Positions 34,401 to 43,687 of a stretch of DNA of 64,000 nucleotides are shown in pieces. Position 1 is the first letter of the stretch, and every line of letters begins with the position of its first letter. Location: NCBI RefSeq assembly GCF_910596095.1, contig NC_056537.1, positions 3,262,574 through 3,326,573 on the forward strand. The letters run 5' to 3'. The notes beneath the pieces are model-generated. The model searched no databases. It saw nothing but the letters and a program-made list of their open reading frames with translations, and was not told where the DNA came from. Origin of the DNA: Thunnus maccoyii (Eukaryota > Chordata > Actinopteri > Scombriformes > Scombridae). Position numbers and translations under genes: made by a program.

Positions 34401-36895
34401 TCTGCTTTCACCTCAGTTAAACAATTATAGTCTCCTCTGTAGGTTGATAAAATGTATTTCTCAAACTTATACTTGGGTTTGATGTACACTTTTCATCAGA
34501 CTCCAATGAAAAACCTTTTAATCTATCTTGAGTATATATATTTTGAAGAATTAAATTTTAAGAATTTGTATTTGCATTTGTGTTTTTACTGAATTTGTTG
34601 TTGTATTTGTATTCTCATGTTCTCTCAACTTGTTTTTGAAGTGCTACATAAACAAAGTTATTAGTTGATTAAATTTCAGCATAATTAGACTAAAAGCAAA
34701 GCTGTTTTCTGTAATAGTTCCTGAAGGTTTATACTCATGAAATGGCAAATGAAGTATGTTGTGTGAAAAATCCCCTTTAGATGATCTCCATGTTTTCACT
34801 TCTCATCTTATTGTGCTTTTTGAACCCGTCATATCCTGCTGGATAAATAATGATTTAGATATTCCTAAAGCTTTGCCAGTAGTGGAGCATAAATATGAGG
34901 TTTGACCTGAGGGTGGCTCTAGAGAAACTGGACTGGAGTTATTGAAATCTGAAGGATTTATCCTCTTGAGGAGCTGAACTGTAATTGTGAAATTTCATGG
35001 TAATCTGCCTGTAAGATTTTGATATTTTTTGTGTAGCAAAAGAAATTTTGGGCTGATGGTGGCACCACAGGAAAGTTCAATCCTTAGAAATCATCCTCTG
35101 GGGAGCATGAATCTCCATTGACGACTTTATGGGAAATTCAGTCAGTAGTTGCTGAGATATCTTGCTCTGCGCCAAAGTGGGGGGAATAACCAACGTTAGT
35201 GAATTCAGATGGAAAACTACACAATGCTGTGTTTAGGCTGCAGCAATTAGGATTATTTAACATTAAATAAAAACTAAAATGAGACAAAATGTATGGTACA
35301 GTAGAAAATGATTTTAATTTATTTAAGAAAAAGGGGTTGTAAACATATACAGTACAAGCAGAAATCTCAGTAAATGGATATTTAAGGTGAAGAATGTCTG
35401 CAGCAGTACAGAGATAGAGCTGAATGCACCAGGGATTTCAACTAAAACATACACAGGAAATAGAGTTTGATTGTACAGATCAGGTGTCAGCATGATAAAG
35501 GTTGATGTGATGTGACAGATAGCAAATCAATGTCCTCCCCAAGAGATGATAGACTTTAATACTTTCAGTGTTACCATTATTATCAGTATGAACTCTCTAA
35601 CTTTTACAGTTTTTGACAATTCGCTTCTCTCCAACGCCCAAGTTCTTCAGCTAAAGTCCAGAGCACAAACATGACATAGTGTATGTTTTTTTGTTTGCTT
35701 GTTTTTTTTTATCTGAGAACAAAAATCAGACAGATCCATTAATTCTACGATTGGAAAATGTAAACGTTTTCTATTCAAAAGACAAGTTTCCCAACACACC
35801 ATCATATAAGGATCAACCAGACATTAGGAATGATTCACCTAAACACTGTAGTGGTAAAGAATACAGAAACAGCAAAGCTCACAATCAGATATATACAGTA
35901 CATAATATTTGAAACAGAAAACACAAAAACAAAGAGGAAACTGCACAAATAACAGACATTTGATGATCAAGAATTGAGCTGTTGGTTGAGTTTTTGAGTG
36001 TCCAACTTAGAGAATCAGAAAAAGTGATTTATTGGATATAAATGAAATATTGTAACTGTTAGAGCTTCTTCTCTTAGATGTCTTTATAGCCAGTGGATGT
36101 TTCATGAGATCAAGGTGGAAACCACCTGAACAGATGACACCACCTCAGTAATCACCATGACATAAATCTGCAAAAGAGACAAAATTAAAATGTTAAAAAT
36201 GCAGGTAAAGTGGTCATAATTGCTGTTTAGTTGCCTTTATTCATTTTTGGAAAGTTTGAGGTTTTAGGCTGAACTAACAGAGGTCATAAAGGTTTCAACA
36301 TCTTAGATTTGTGACTTTTTAGGCCCTTTGAAAGGTCCAATGAAGGGAATTTTCTTGAATATGATGCATTTTCCGTTGAAACAGGGTGTTGGGGGATGTT
36401 TCTTCTGGGATATCAGTTAAAGACAGACAGGCAGTTTGATTTCATAAGGGAAGAAGAGGAGGCAGAAATTTTTTAAATTTTTGCTGATTTTATTGATTGG
36501 AATATTTATTTTTGTCTACTTGTTTGTGATGACGTCACTACTAAAGATTCACAGTTATCTTGGAAGTTAAAGTGTCTATTTCATGAGGAGTTTAATGTGA
36601 ATCAGAAATGAGAATCAAATTAGACGTGCAGCTGTCCACCCACAAAAAGACAGTCTGCATGACTCACTAGTGGACTGGTATACGATATGAGAGAGGCTCA
36701 CAAAGACATGTCAGCATTTTACAATGTAATAAAATGTGAAGAAAAAAGAAATTATGTGATATTTGTAAGTACAGGTGCAATAATCTTGGCATCAAAAAAC
36801 AAACAAAAAACAGAGATATCAGCCTGAACTTTATACTTGACGAATGGTTTGATCATAACTCCCTTCTCTGACACTTTTTGCTTTTTTCTCTGCAG
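31401..36895 (+). other. Region upstream of prr33 with possible untranslated exons
   Basis: prr33 coding begins just after a splice acceptor, so at least one upstream exon must exist. Good plus-strand donors are TTACACAG/GTAAAC (31670/31671) and TTTTTACCTG/GTAAGT (32126/32127). Neither can be proved. The stretch also holds a short TA run (about 32866-32881) and the MITE at 33208-33482. No open frame resembles a known protein. Confidence 0.35.
33208..33482 (+). mobile_element. GGGCTGCAAC-family MITE
   Basis: It starts TAGAGCTGCGACTAG and ends TTAGTTGCAGCCCA, with internal TGATAATCGTTAATCATTTT-type sequence rich in TAATCGATTA-like inverted motifs. It is non-coding. Confidence 0.75.
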
Positions 36896-36910
36896 GAAAC
36901 TGAAGTGCTC

Positions 36911-39900
36911 ATGGCGGTCGCTTACGGTGCTGTCACCCAGCCAGGCCTGTTTTCCCAGCAGTACCCTCCCCCCCTGCTGCCCAAGCCTGGAAAGGACAAC
37001 CTTCGGCTTCAGAAGCTCCTCAAGAGGACCGCCAAGAAAAAGGCCTCTGCTCAGGCTTCGCAGAACGCCGGACCTTTCCGCTCCAGCCTCTCGCCTGTGA
37101 ACGAAGCAAGCCCTGACCTCGAGCGCAGTGACCACTCCACTCCGCCCAGGACTCCAGAGACACCGTTCAGCTTCTACAGCGTCCAGCAGCCTCCACGGAT
37201 CACCATCAGGCCGCTGTATCAACATGTCGCGTCCCCTTACCCGCAGCGCGCAGCTTATGGTAGAGCAGCAAGGTTCTCGCCTCAGTTGGTGGCAACCCCA
37301 TCGTACTCTTACTCGCAACATGTCACAACAGTTCCTTCGTATTCTGCAGCGACCCACCCCCCTGGAGTCTCACCAACTCCGGGGCCAGTGGTCCAGCTGG
37401 CAGGACCCAAAAGATCTCTGCAAGCTTCCTCTCTGTCTGAGGCGACAGCACCAGTTGTTGAAGTGAAAAGGCCAGCTTTTAGCACATTTCCTGAAACTCA
37501 TCCTAGTCTAAGACCTGTTACAGCGGTGGCAACCACACAGCCAAAACCCATAAGTCCCGGTCCGACTCCTTATCCAACAACAGGAGGTCAAGCTTTGATT
37601 CGACCTCTCGTTGTGTTGACCCCGCTCGTCAGAACCAAAAGTCCTCGCCCAACATTCAAAGCAACTGAACCCTCAAGATCACCCAAACCAATGTTTGATG
37701 TCCCTCAAATTAGGATGTACACTGCAAGCACATCGTATTATGAGACATCCAGGACTCCGCCGGTGTATGACACAGCTGGATTAACTGCTATTGGCAGCAC
37801 GATGTCTCAGCCTCCTTCATTAGGCACAGATCCCCATAGAAAAACACCAACTTTAGAAATTAAAAGAGGCACTACGCCAACAGCAGAAATTAATACAGTC
37901 ATTATTCCTGCATCTGAAATAAAAAGAACCACTCCAACATCTGAACTCAAAAGAGCAACTCCAACATTTGAAATAACAAGAGCCACTCCAACATCTGAAC
38001 TCAAAAGAGCAACTCCAACATTTGAAATAACAAGAGCCACTCCAACATCTGAAATAAAAAGAGCAACTCCAACATTTGAAATAACAAGAGCCACTCCAAC
38101 ATCTGAAATAAAAAGAGCAACTCCAACATCTGAACTCAAAAGAGCAACTCCAACATCTGAACTCAAAAGAGCCACTCCAACATCTGAACTCAAAAGAGCA
38201 ACTCCAACAATTGAAATAACAAGAGCCACTCCAACATCTGAACTCAAAAGAGCCACTCCAACATCTGAACTCAAAAGAGCAACTCCAACATCCGAAATAA
38301 CAAGAGCAACTCCGACATCTGAACTCAAAAGAGCAACTCCAACATCTGAAATAACAAGAGCAACTCCGACATCCGAAATAACAAGAGCAACTCCAACATC
38401 CGAAATAAAAAGAGCAACTCCGACATCTGAACTCAAAAGAGCAACTCAAACAGAAATAAAAATAGTTACTTCAACATCTGAAAGAGCTAAAACACCAACT
38501 TATGAGATACAAATATCAAGAATTTCAGCAGGGCGGCCTAAAACCCCAGCATACCATCTGACCCGGGCTCCAACCCCCGTCTTTGAAATCTCAAGACCCA
38601 ATCCTCTTTTGTTTGCAGTGTCGCCTGTCAAAACTGAGACAGAAAGGTCAGGAATACCCAAAATGGTGTCTGCTATGAGCAGTTCATCTGCTTCCCAAAC
38701 TGTGGAGACTACTGAGCCCAAGCCTACTGAAACGATACTGAATGGAGACATTCATTCAGACATGACATATGCAGCTAAACCAATCCAACAAATTATTAAA
38801 AAGTCAAAATCAGAGCCTGATCTGGTAAGAGAAAAGCTCCCAACTGCTCCAGCTGGCTCACAAAGACCTAAAACTCCTACATTTGAGCCAACAACACCAG
38901 TAGTGACTTCTTTTGGCTTTCAGAGGTCTAAGACTCCAACATACGAGGCATCGCGACTTATGGCCACATTACCTAGCTATAAAAGACCAAGGACACCTAC
39001 ATATGGGACATCACTTTCTGGTGTATCACCTGTAGCCTTTCAGAGACCTAAAACCCCAACCCAACTGGCTCACAAATCAAAGTCTTCCTATCGTGGATTG
39101 ACACCAGCTGAATATGCCGCTTATGGTGGAATCAAAACTTACTCTCCAGCATTTGGTATCACAAGTTCTAAAACGGTAACTCAAGAGGAGGTTAAAGCTA
39201 CAAAAGAGGAATCGGTAGAGTTTAAAACAACCAGCGAAGAACCGTCCGTGAAGGCACATCCTACAGCTGAGGTGACTAAAGTCAAAGAAACCCCCAAAGA
39301 TGTAGATAAACCCCAACTGAGAGATGAGAGTGTTTCTGCCACCCCTTCAATCCCTATTATTGTTGTTTCCCAAGCATCTGACACCTCAGCAACAACAGTA
39401 ACACAAGAGACAAGCAAGGTATCCAGTCAGGTTGCGGCAAAACAAGAACAAAGTGTGGTTCAAGAAACACCAAAGGCTAAACCTCCAACAGCAGAGGGTA
39501 AAACTCCTGAGAAGGAGAAGAAAACTCAGAAGGTGGAAACACCAGTTCAAGAAGTCGCCAAACCAAAAGCAAAAACTCCTGAAGCCAAACATCCTCCACC
39601 CAAAGCTGATGACCAGGATCCTCTGAAGGCAGTAAGAAAACTTTTAGGCAAAGTCCAGACAGGGACGACTGAGACAAAAGTCTCTGAGCAAAAAGAACCA
39701 GCAAAACCTAAAACTCCCCCCAAGCCTAAAATTGAAGGCTCAAAGCCAAGTACTGCAGTGCCTGCTCTGCCGGTGAAGGTTCCTGCTGAATCAAAAGCAA
39801 TCGAAGACAAAGGAAAAGATAAGAAAGCAGAAATATCTTCAGCAGTTAAATCTACACCTATGAAAAAGGAAGGTGACAAGGTCCTCCTAGAAGCCGAGCC

Positions 39901-40459
39901 CCTTCTTAAAGTCATAAAAAAACCAAAGGGACTGAAATCTAACCTGAGCGGTTGGTCCCGACTCAAGAAGCACATGGTGGTGGAGCAGGAGGAGCCCAAA
40001 TTTCCAGAGATGGACCCTCAGAAGGAGGCCACTGAGCAGGACCAGAAAGAGGAGAAAAAGGTGGACGACAAGGCTGTCAAAAAGCCTGACGAAACACCCG
40101 ACGCTCAGGACGAGAACCAAACCAAAGACACTCCCAAAGCAACACAGATGTGGGATGCCGTCCTCTTCCAGATGTTTTCCACTAAAGAGAACATCATGCA
40201 CCAGATCGAGTTAAGCAAAACCGAGGAGGAGAAGCAACAAGAGATAAAGGATGAGCCCAAAGAGATACCCTCATTTGCGTTCCGGTTGCCCGTGCTGCTT
40301 TTTAGTCCAAAGTTTGACGCTAAAAGGCTTAAAGAGGCAGCGTCGAGGCCAGTCACGAAAATTTCAACTGTGTTTGAAATGGGGCTGATTGGACGTAAAG
40401 GTAAAGACGAGGAACCAAAAGACTTTAATAGAACAGCGAGGGGTTTCAATCCTAGTTAA
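36911..40459 (+). CDS. prr33: Proline-rich protein 33
   Basis: One large coding exon encodes 1182 aa; its molecular function is poorly known. A pyrimidine tract and TCTGCAG end at 36895, so the exon starts at 36896 and ATG 36911 is the first start inside it. An in-frame ATG at 36878 lies in the intron and was rejected. Near the N-terminus is KPGKDNLRLQKLLKRTAKKK, then SSLSPVNEASPDLE and STPPRTPETPFS, which are conserved marks of the family. The middle has 19 nine-residue repeats (339-509) and scattered RPKTPT/RSKTPTYE motifs. A Lys/Glu/Pro-rich stretch follows. The conserved C-terminus has SNLSGWSRLKKHMVVE, MWDAVLFQMFSTKENIMHQI, FRLPVLLFSPKFDAKRLKEA and ends DFNRTARGFNPS. Position between tnnt3 and lsp1 matches human PRR33. 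No signal peptide or membrane segment is seen; it is likely cytoplasmic and disordered. Confidence 0.87.
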   Translation: MAVAYGAVTQPGLFSQQYPPPLLPKPGKDNLRLQKLLKRTAKKKASAQASQNAGPFRSSLSPVNEASPDLERSDHSTPPRTPETPFSFYSVQQPPRITIRPLYQHVASPYPQRAAYGRAARFSPQLVATPSYSYSQHVTTVPSYSAATHPPGVSPTPGPVVQLAGPKRSLQASSLSEATAPVVEVKRPAFSTFPETHPSLRPVTAVATTQPKPISPGPTPYPTTGGQALIRPLVVLTPLVRTKSPRPTFKATEPSRSPKPMFDVPQIRMYTASTSYYETSRTPPVYDTAGLTAIGSTMSQPPSLGTDPHRKTPTLEIKRGTTPTAEINTVIIPASEIKRTTPTSELKRATPTFEITRATPTSELKRATPTFEITRATPTSEIKRATPTFEITRATPTSEIKRATPTSELKRATPTSELKRATPTSELKRATPTIEITRATPTSELKRATPTSELKRATPTSEITRATPTSELKRATPTSEITRATPTSEITRATPTSEIKRATPTSELKRATQTEIKIVTSTSERAKTPTYEIQISRISAGRPKTPAYHLTRAPTPVFEISRPNPLLFAVSPVKTETERSGIPKMVSAMSSSSASQTVETTEPKPTETILNGDIHSDMTYAAKPIQQIIKKSKSEPDLVREKLPTAPAGSQRPKTPTFEPTTPVVTSFGFQRSKTPTYEASRLMATLPSYKRPRTPTYGTSLSGVSPVAFQRPKTPTQLAHKSKSSYRGLTPAEYAAYGGIKTYSPAFGITSSKTVTQEEVKATKEESVEFKTTSEEPSVKAHPTAEVTKVKETPKDVDKPQLRDESVSATPSIPIIVVSQASDTSATTVTQETSKVSSQVAAKQEQSVVQETPKAKPPTAEGKTPEKEKKTQKVETPVQEVAKPKAKTPEAKHPPPKADDQDPLKAVRKLLGKVQTGTTETKVSEQKEPAKPKTPPKPKIEGSKPSTAVPALPVKVPAESKAIEDKGKDKKAEISSAVKSTPMKKEGDKVLLEAEPLLKVIKKPKGLKSNLSGWSRLKKHMVVEQEEPKFPEMDPQKEATEQDQKEEKKVDDKAVKKPDETPDAQDENQTKDTPKATQMWDAVLFQMFSTKENIMHQIELSKTEEEKQQEIKDEPKEIPSFAFRLPVLLFSPKFDAKRLKEAASRPVTKISTVFEMGLIGRKGKDEEPKDFNRTARGFNPS
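37925..38461 (+). repeat. prr33: 27-bp coding tandem repeat in prr33 (19 full units)
   Basis: Units encode RATPTSELK, RATPTFEIT, RATPTSEIT, RATPTSEIK or RATPTIEIT, in frame throughout, and an eight-residue degenerate unit ends the array. Two unit types, ending LK and IT, partly alternate, which suggests expansion by 54-bp pairs as well as single units. Silent changes (ACATCT/ACATCC, GCA/GCC) show that the array is not brand new. Confidence 0.95.
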
Positions 40460-41439
40460 GGTACAGCTAATGTGATATGCCAAGAAGAAAATGTAAAGAA
40501 AAAATAAGCGATATATGTTTAATGTACAGGTGCAGAAATATTAGCAAAAAAAACCCAAACAATGTACAGGTCTGGAGTCTTAGTCTCTGTGTTTAACAAA
40601 TGGATTTGTAGCAGTGTTGTAGAGAATTAGGCCTGAACTTTATACTTGACAAATGCGTCGTGTTGCATTTGTGGTTTATGACTGTGTGACTGGTTGTCTG
40701 GATGTTAAATGTTTGTATTTTGTGGATTAACAGCAAAGAGAAAGCTACATTTGTCTTAAAGTCATTCAGACGTCTCATCAGATTAAAAGCGTATTTGTTT
40801 TAAGTAATTTCAGAGCTTCTCATTTGTTCCTTCCAGCACATGTTAACAGTAAATGTACTCTAGGTTGTAAAGCTAAGGATTTGAAAATATTTGTTTGAAA
40901 AAAAAAACAAACTTTCTGTGAAACCGAGACTGTGATTATTTCCTATGCAGCTTGTCACTCAAGATTTAAATTATTTATGCTGAAAAGCTATAAAAAAAAA
41001 TTAACTTCTGGGTGGTGAATTATTGATGATATTTTCTTTAAAATATCTGCGTTGCTATAGATAGAAACATTTTAAAACTAAATGATTTTAAGACAAATTA
41101 TTTGTGACAGAGGAAAATTCTGTTCCTCTTAAATGATCATTCAAATATCCAGTTTTATTCAAAATGGTGCTACTTGCCTCAGGGTAAGACCTCTCACTAG
41201 ATAATGGATGTGTATGTTGAGTAGCATGACTTTTGAGTTATTATTTTTAAGACTGTAGATGGTTATGTTTTGTGAATGAACTTTCTTAAAGTCACAATGA
41301 AACGACAATTTAAGAGCATCGAAATTCCTTAATATGACAACTAACAATTTAAGGCGTCTACCAATGAGATAACAATAAGATACAGAAAGACGGCCGGAGA
41401 AGAGGGAGATTATTAAAAATCTGTGACAGTTGTGAATAG
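40460..41439 (+). other. prr33 3' flank / 3' UTR
   Basis: No open frame follows the TAA. The transcript end is unclear because no strong AATAAA follows closely. The 20-mer GCCTGAACTTTATACTTGAC at 40631-40650 is identical to 36822-36841 just before the coding exon. Confidence 0.4.
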
Positions 41440-41723
41440 TCAATCAACAGACAACCTTTTTTAATAATCGATAAATCGATTTTAGTCATTTTTAAAGTTG
41501 GTTTCTTTAGTCTTCTATGGTTGTAAACTGAATATCTTTGTATTGTTGACTGTCGGCTGGGACAAAACAAGACATTTGAGGACGCCATCTTGGGCTTTAG
41601 GAAACATTAATCAACATTTTTCACAATATTCTGACATTTTATTGACTAAACAACTAACTGATTAATCGAGACAATAATCAACAGATTAATCAATAATGAA
41701 AATAATTGTTAGTTGCAGCCCTA
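41440..41723 (-). mobile_element. GGGCTGCAAC-family MITE
   Basis: It ends TTAGTTGCAGCCCTA. Internal sequence includes TAATCGATAAATCGATTTTA, ACAAAACAAGACATTTGAGG and TTTTCACAATATTCTGACAT, as in the other copies. Confidence 0.75.
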
Positions 41724-43084
41724 GTGGCGAAGGTTTAATATTAATTACGACTAGTGTAACTTTAAAGGCAAAGTAGTATGAAATATTGTCTTTTATAATG
41801 AACAAGCAGGGAAAACAATTAATTTTATTAATTGTTGAATTGATTGTTAATTTAGTGAAGAAGTCTCGCTTGATAAATACAATAGAGTATATTAATTTAA
41901 AGCTTCAAAATCTGCTTCTTCCCTGTGACTTGGACTTGGATGTTATGACATAAAAAAGTAGATTTCATGAAAAGTCATCTACAACAGATGTGTTTCAGCA
42001 GCGTTTTTTTACAGTTGTCCATCACACAAGCGTTTGACAGAACAAACAGCTTGAATTAGCTAGTTTTCCACAACTGCAACCTCAAGCATGTTTTTAGTTT
42101 TTGAGGCTTGTGTAGAAAAGGTGCAACTTTATATTTTAAATGCTTCAGAAGTACATAGAAGAGAATTAGTCTCTGTCGACGTGGTTGAAAAAATATATAA
42201 ACGTCTAATTTCATTGTGACTTGAAGATGGCCGCTGAACTAAAAGCTTGTGAAAGTTGTTAGAGAAGATGAAAGATGTGAAGAGCAGCCACCGTCGTGAT
42301 GGAGGTCAGTGGGAGAATGAACTGTGGGGTCAAAGGTCAGGAGGAGGTTTAGCTGATAATCTTTGGATTCAATCCAAATGTTAAATTAGCTAAGTTTATC
42401 CTCAAATCTGCCGGGTGAGGTATTTATTTTTCTAAGGTTCTTTCTAATGATTTCTAATGCATGTGTGTGTGACTTACAGATTAATCTAGGTACAGTTTTA
42501 GTGGGTACATGTTCCTGTGTCCCCCCCTAGTCCCCCCCCCAACCTGAACTGTTCACACTTAAATACATCTAAAGCAAAGTTTCCCACCTGCTGGGAGTTT
42601 ATTCCTATAACTCATCAAACATTCACCTGCAGATACCAGATAATTTAACTTATTTTTCCAGTTCATATAACTGCACCTGAACGCAACACTGGAAGATTTT
42701 TTTTTTAATCTGGGTCTGCTTGTTCCCATTTTAAAAATCAATAATTGAAAAATATGTCAAAACAATGTAAAATTAATATTCTAGGCTTTTTTTTTAAATG
42801 TCCACCTTTGAATTATTAGACTGGATTTTTAAACTCTCCTCCTAAATCTGGCAAACAAACAATTTCTTTTCTTTTTTAAATTTTTTTTTTTTTTTTAATG
42901 AAAAATAAAACCGATATTCAACGCAGGGGAGCAGTCTGCACTTTGTACAACTCCGGCTTTTTAAAAGAAGAAAGAAGAAATCTGCCCTATAAAAATAAAT
43001 TCTATGCATGATAGAAACTGCTTCAGGTGAATTAAATTAAATCCGACTGTGAATTATGTGTTAAAAAAAAATCATCTCCTTTAC
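41724..43084. other. Intergenic DNA between prr33 and lsp1, nothing recognised
   Basis: AT-rich, with T-runs around 42690-42900. This is the convergent 3'-to-3' interval, so parts may be 3' UTR of either gene. A minus-strand AATAAA at about 42597 and a plus-strand one at about 43194 are candidates. Confidence 0.35.
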
Positions 43085-43215
43085 TGTATTTTGTTATCAC
43101 TGGTCTTTAATTTTAAGTGAAGCACTTTGAACTGTGTTTGTTTTTTGTTATGTGAAGCACTCTGTACTCCGATGCTACATGCAAAGTGCTAAAAATAAAG
43201 TTTGACTTGATTTCA
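43085..43215 (+). mobile_element. Possible retroelement 3' tail
   Basis: 'GAAGCACTTTGAACTGTG ... AAAGTGCTAAAAATAAAG' has the form of the 3' tails of fish LINE/SINE-type retroelements, which contain a paired 'AAGCACTTTG' and 'GTGCTATATAAATAAAG'. A shorter similar piece is at 48428-48455. It could instead be a real 3' UTR end. Confidence 0.35.
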
Positions 43216-43479
43216 AACCGACTGTCTGACCCCCAAGTTCATTTCAGTATCACCGTCAGCGGAAACATCAGAGAATATTGTTGCTATTGGTTTTTTTAGG
43301 TAATATGAGTAACATGAGGATCAGAAACACACCTGCAGATCAGAACTGATGATCAGCTTCCATCAACTTTACACCTGACAGCTGAAGCTCCTGTATGTGC
43401 TGTATTTCCTGCTTAAGCTCAGTAACTCATAACTCTTCTCCACTATATCAATCTTAACATAATGGAGACAATCTTCAAC

Positions 43480-43480
<1 letters not shown>

Positions 43481-43559
<79 letters not shown>

Positions 43560-43567
43560 ATATATAT
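43481..43567. repeat. TA/TG compound microsatellite
   Basis: A run of TA dinucleotides to about 43523, then about 16 TG units, then a short return to TA. It lies just downstream of the lsp1 stop, probably in its 3' UTR. Confidence 0.95.
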
Positions 43568-43687
43568 GAAATTTCTTGTTATGTACATACGCCAATACAT
43601 TGGTCGTGCATATTTATCATTTGTGCTCTAAATTTGAGTTTTGGAACATGAATCTTTTCTGATGCTTCATGCTTTCTTGCTGCTGCT

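Noticed and set aside
36878..36910. Upstream in-frame ATG for prr33
   Set aside because: It lies in the pyrimidine tract before the splice acceptor at 36895, so it is intronic.
37807..38449. Two long minus-strand open frames (209 and 198 aa) with DVGVAL or Cys/Phe-rich repeats
   Set aside because: They are antisense to the 27-bp prr33 array. A repeat whose period is a multiple of three keeps frames open on both strands.
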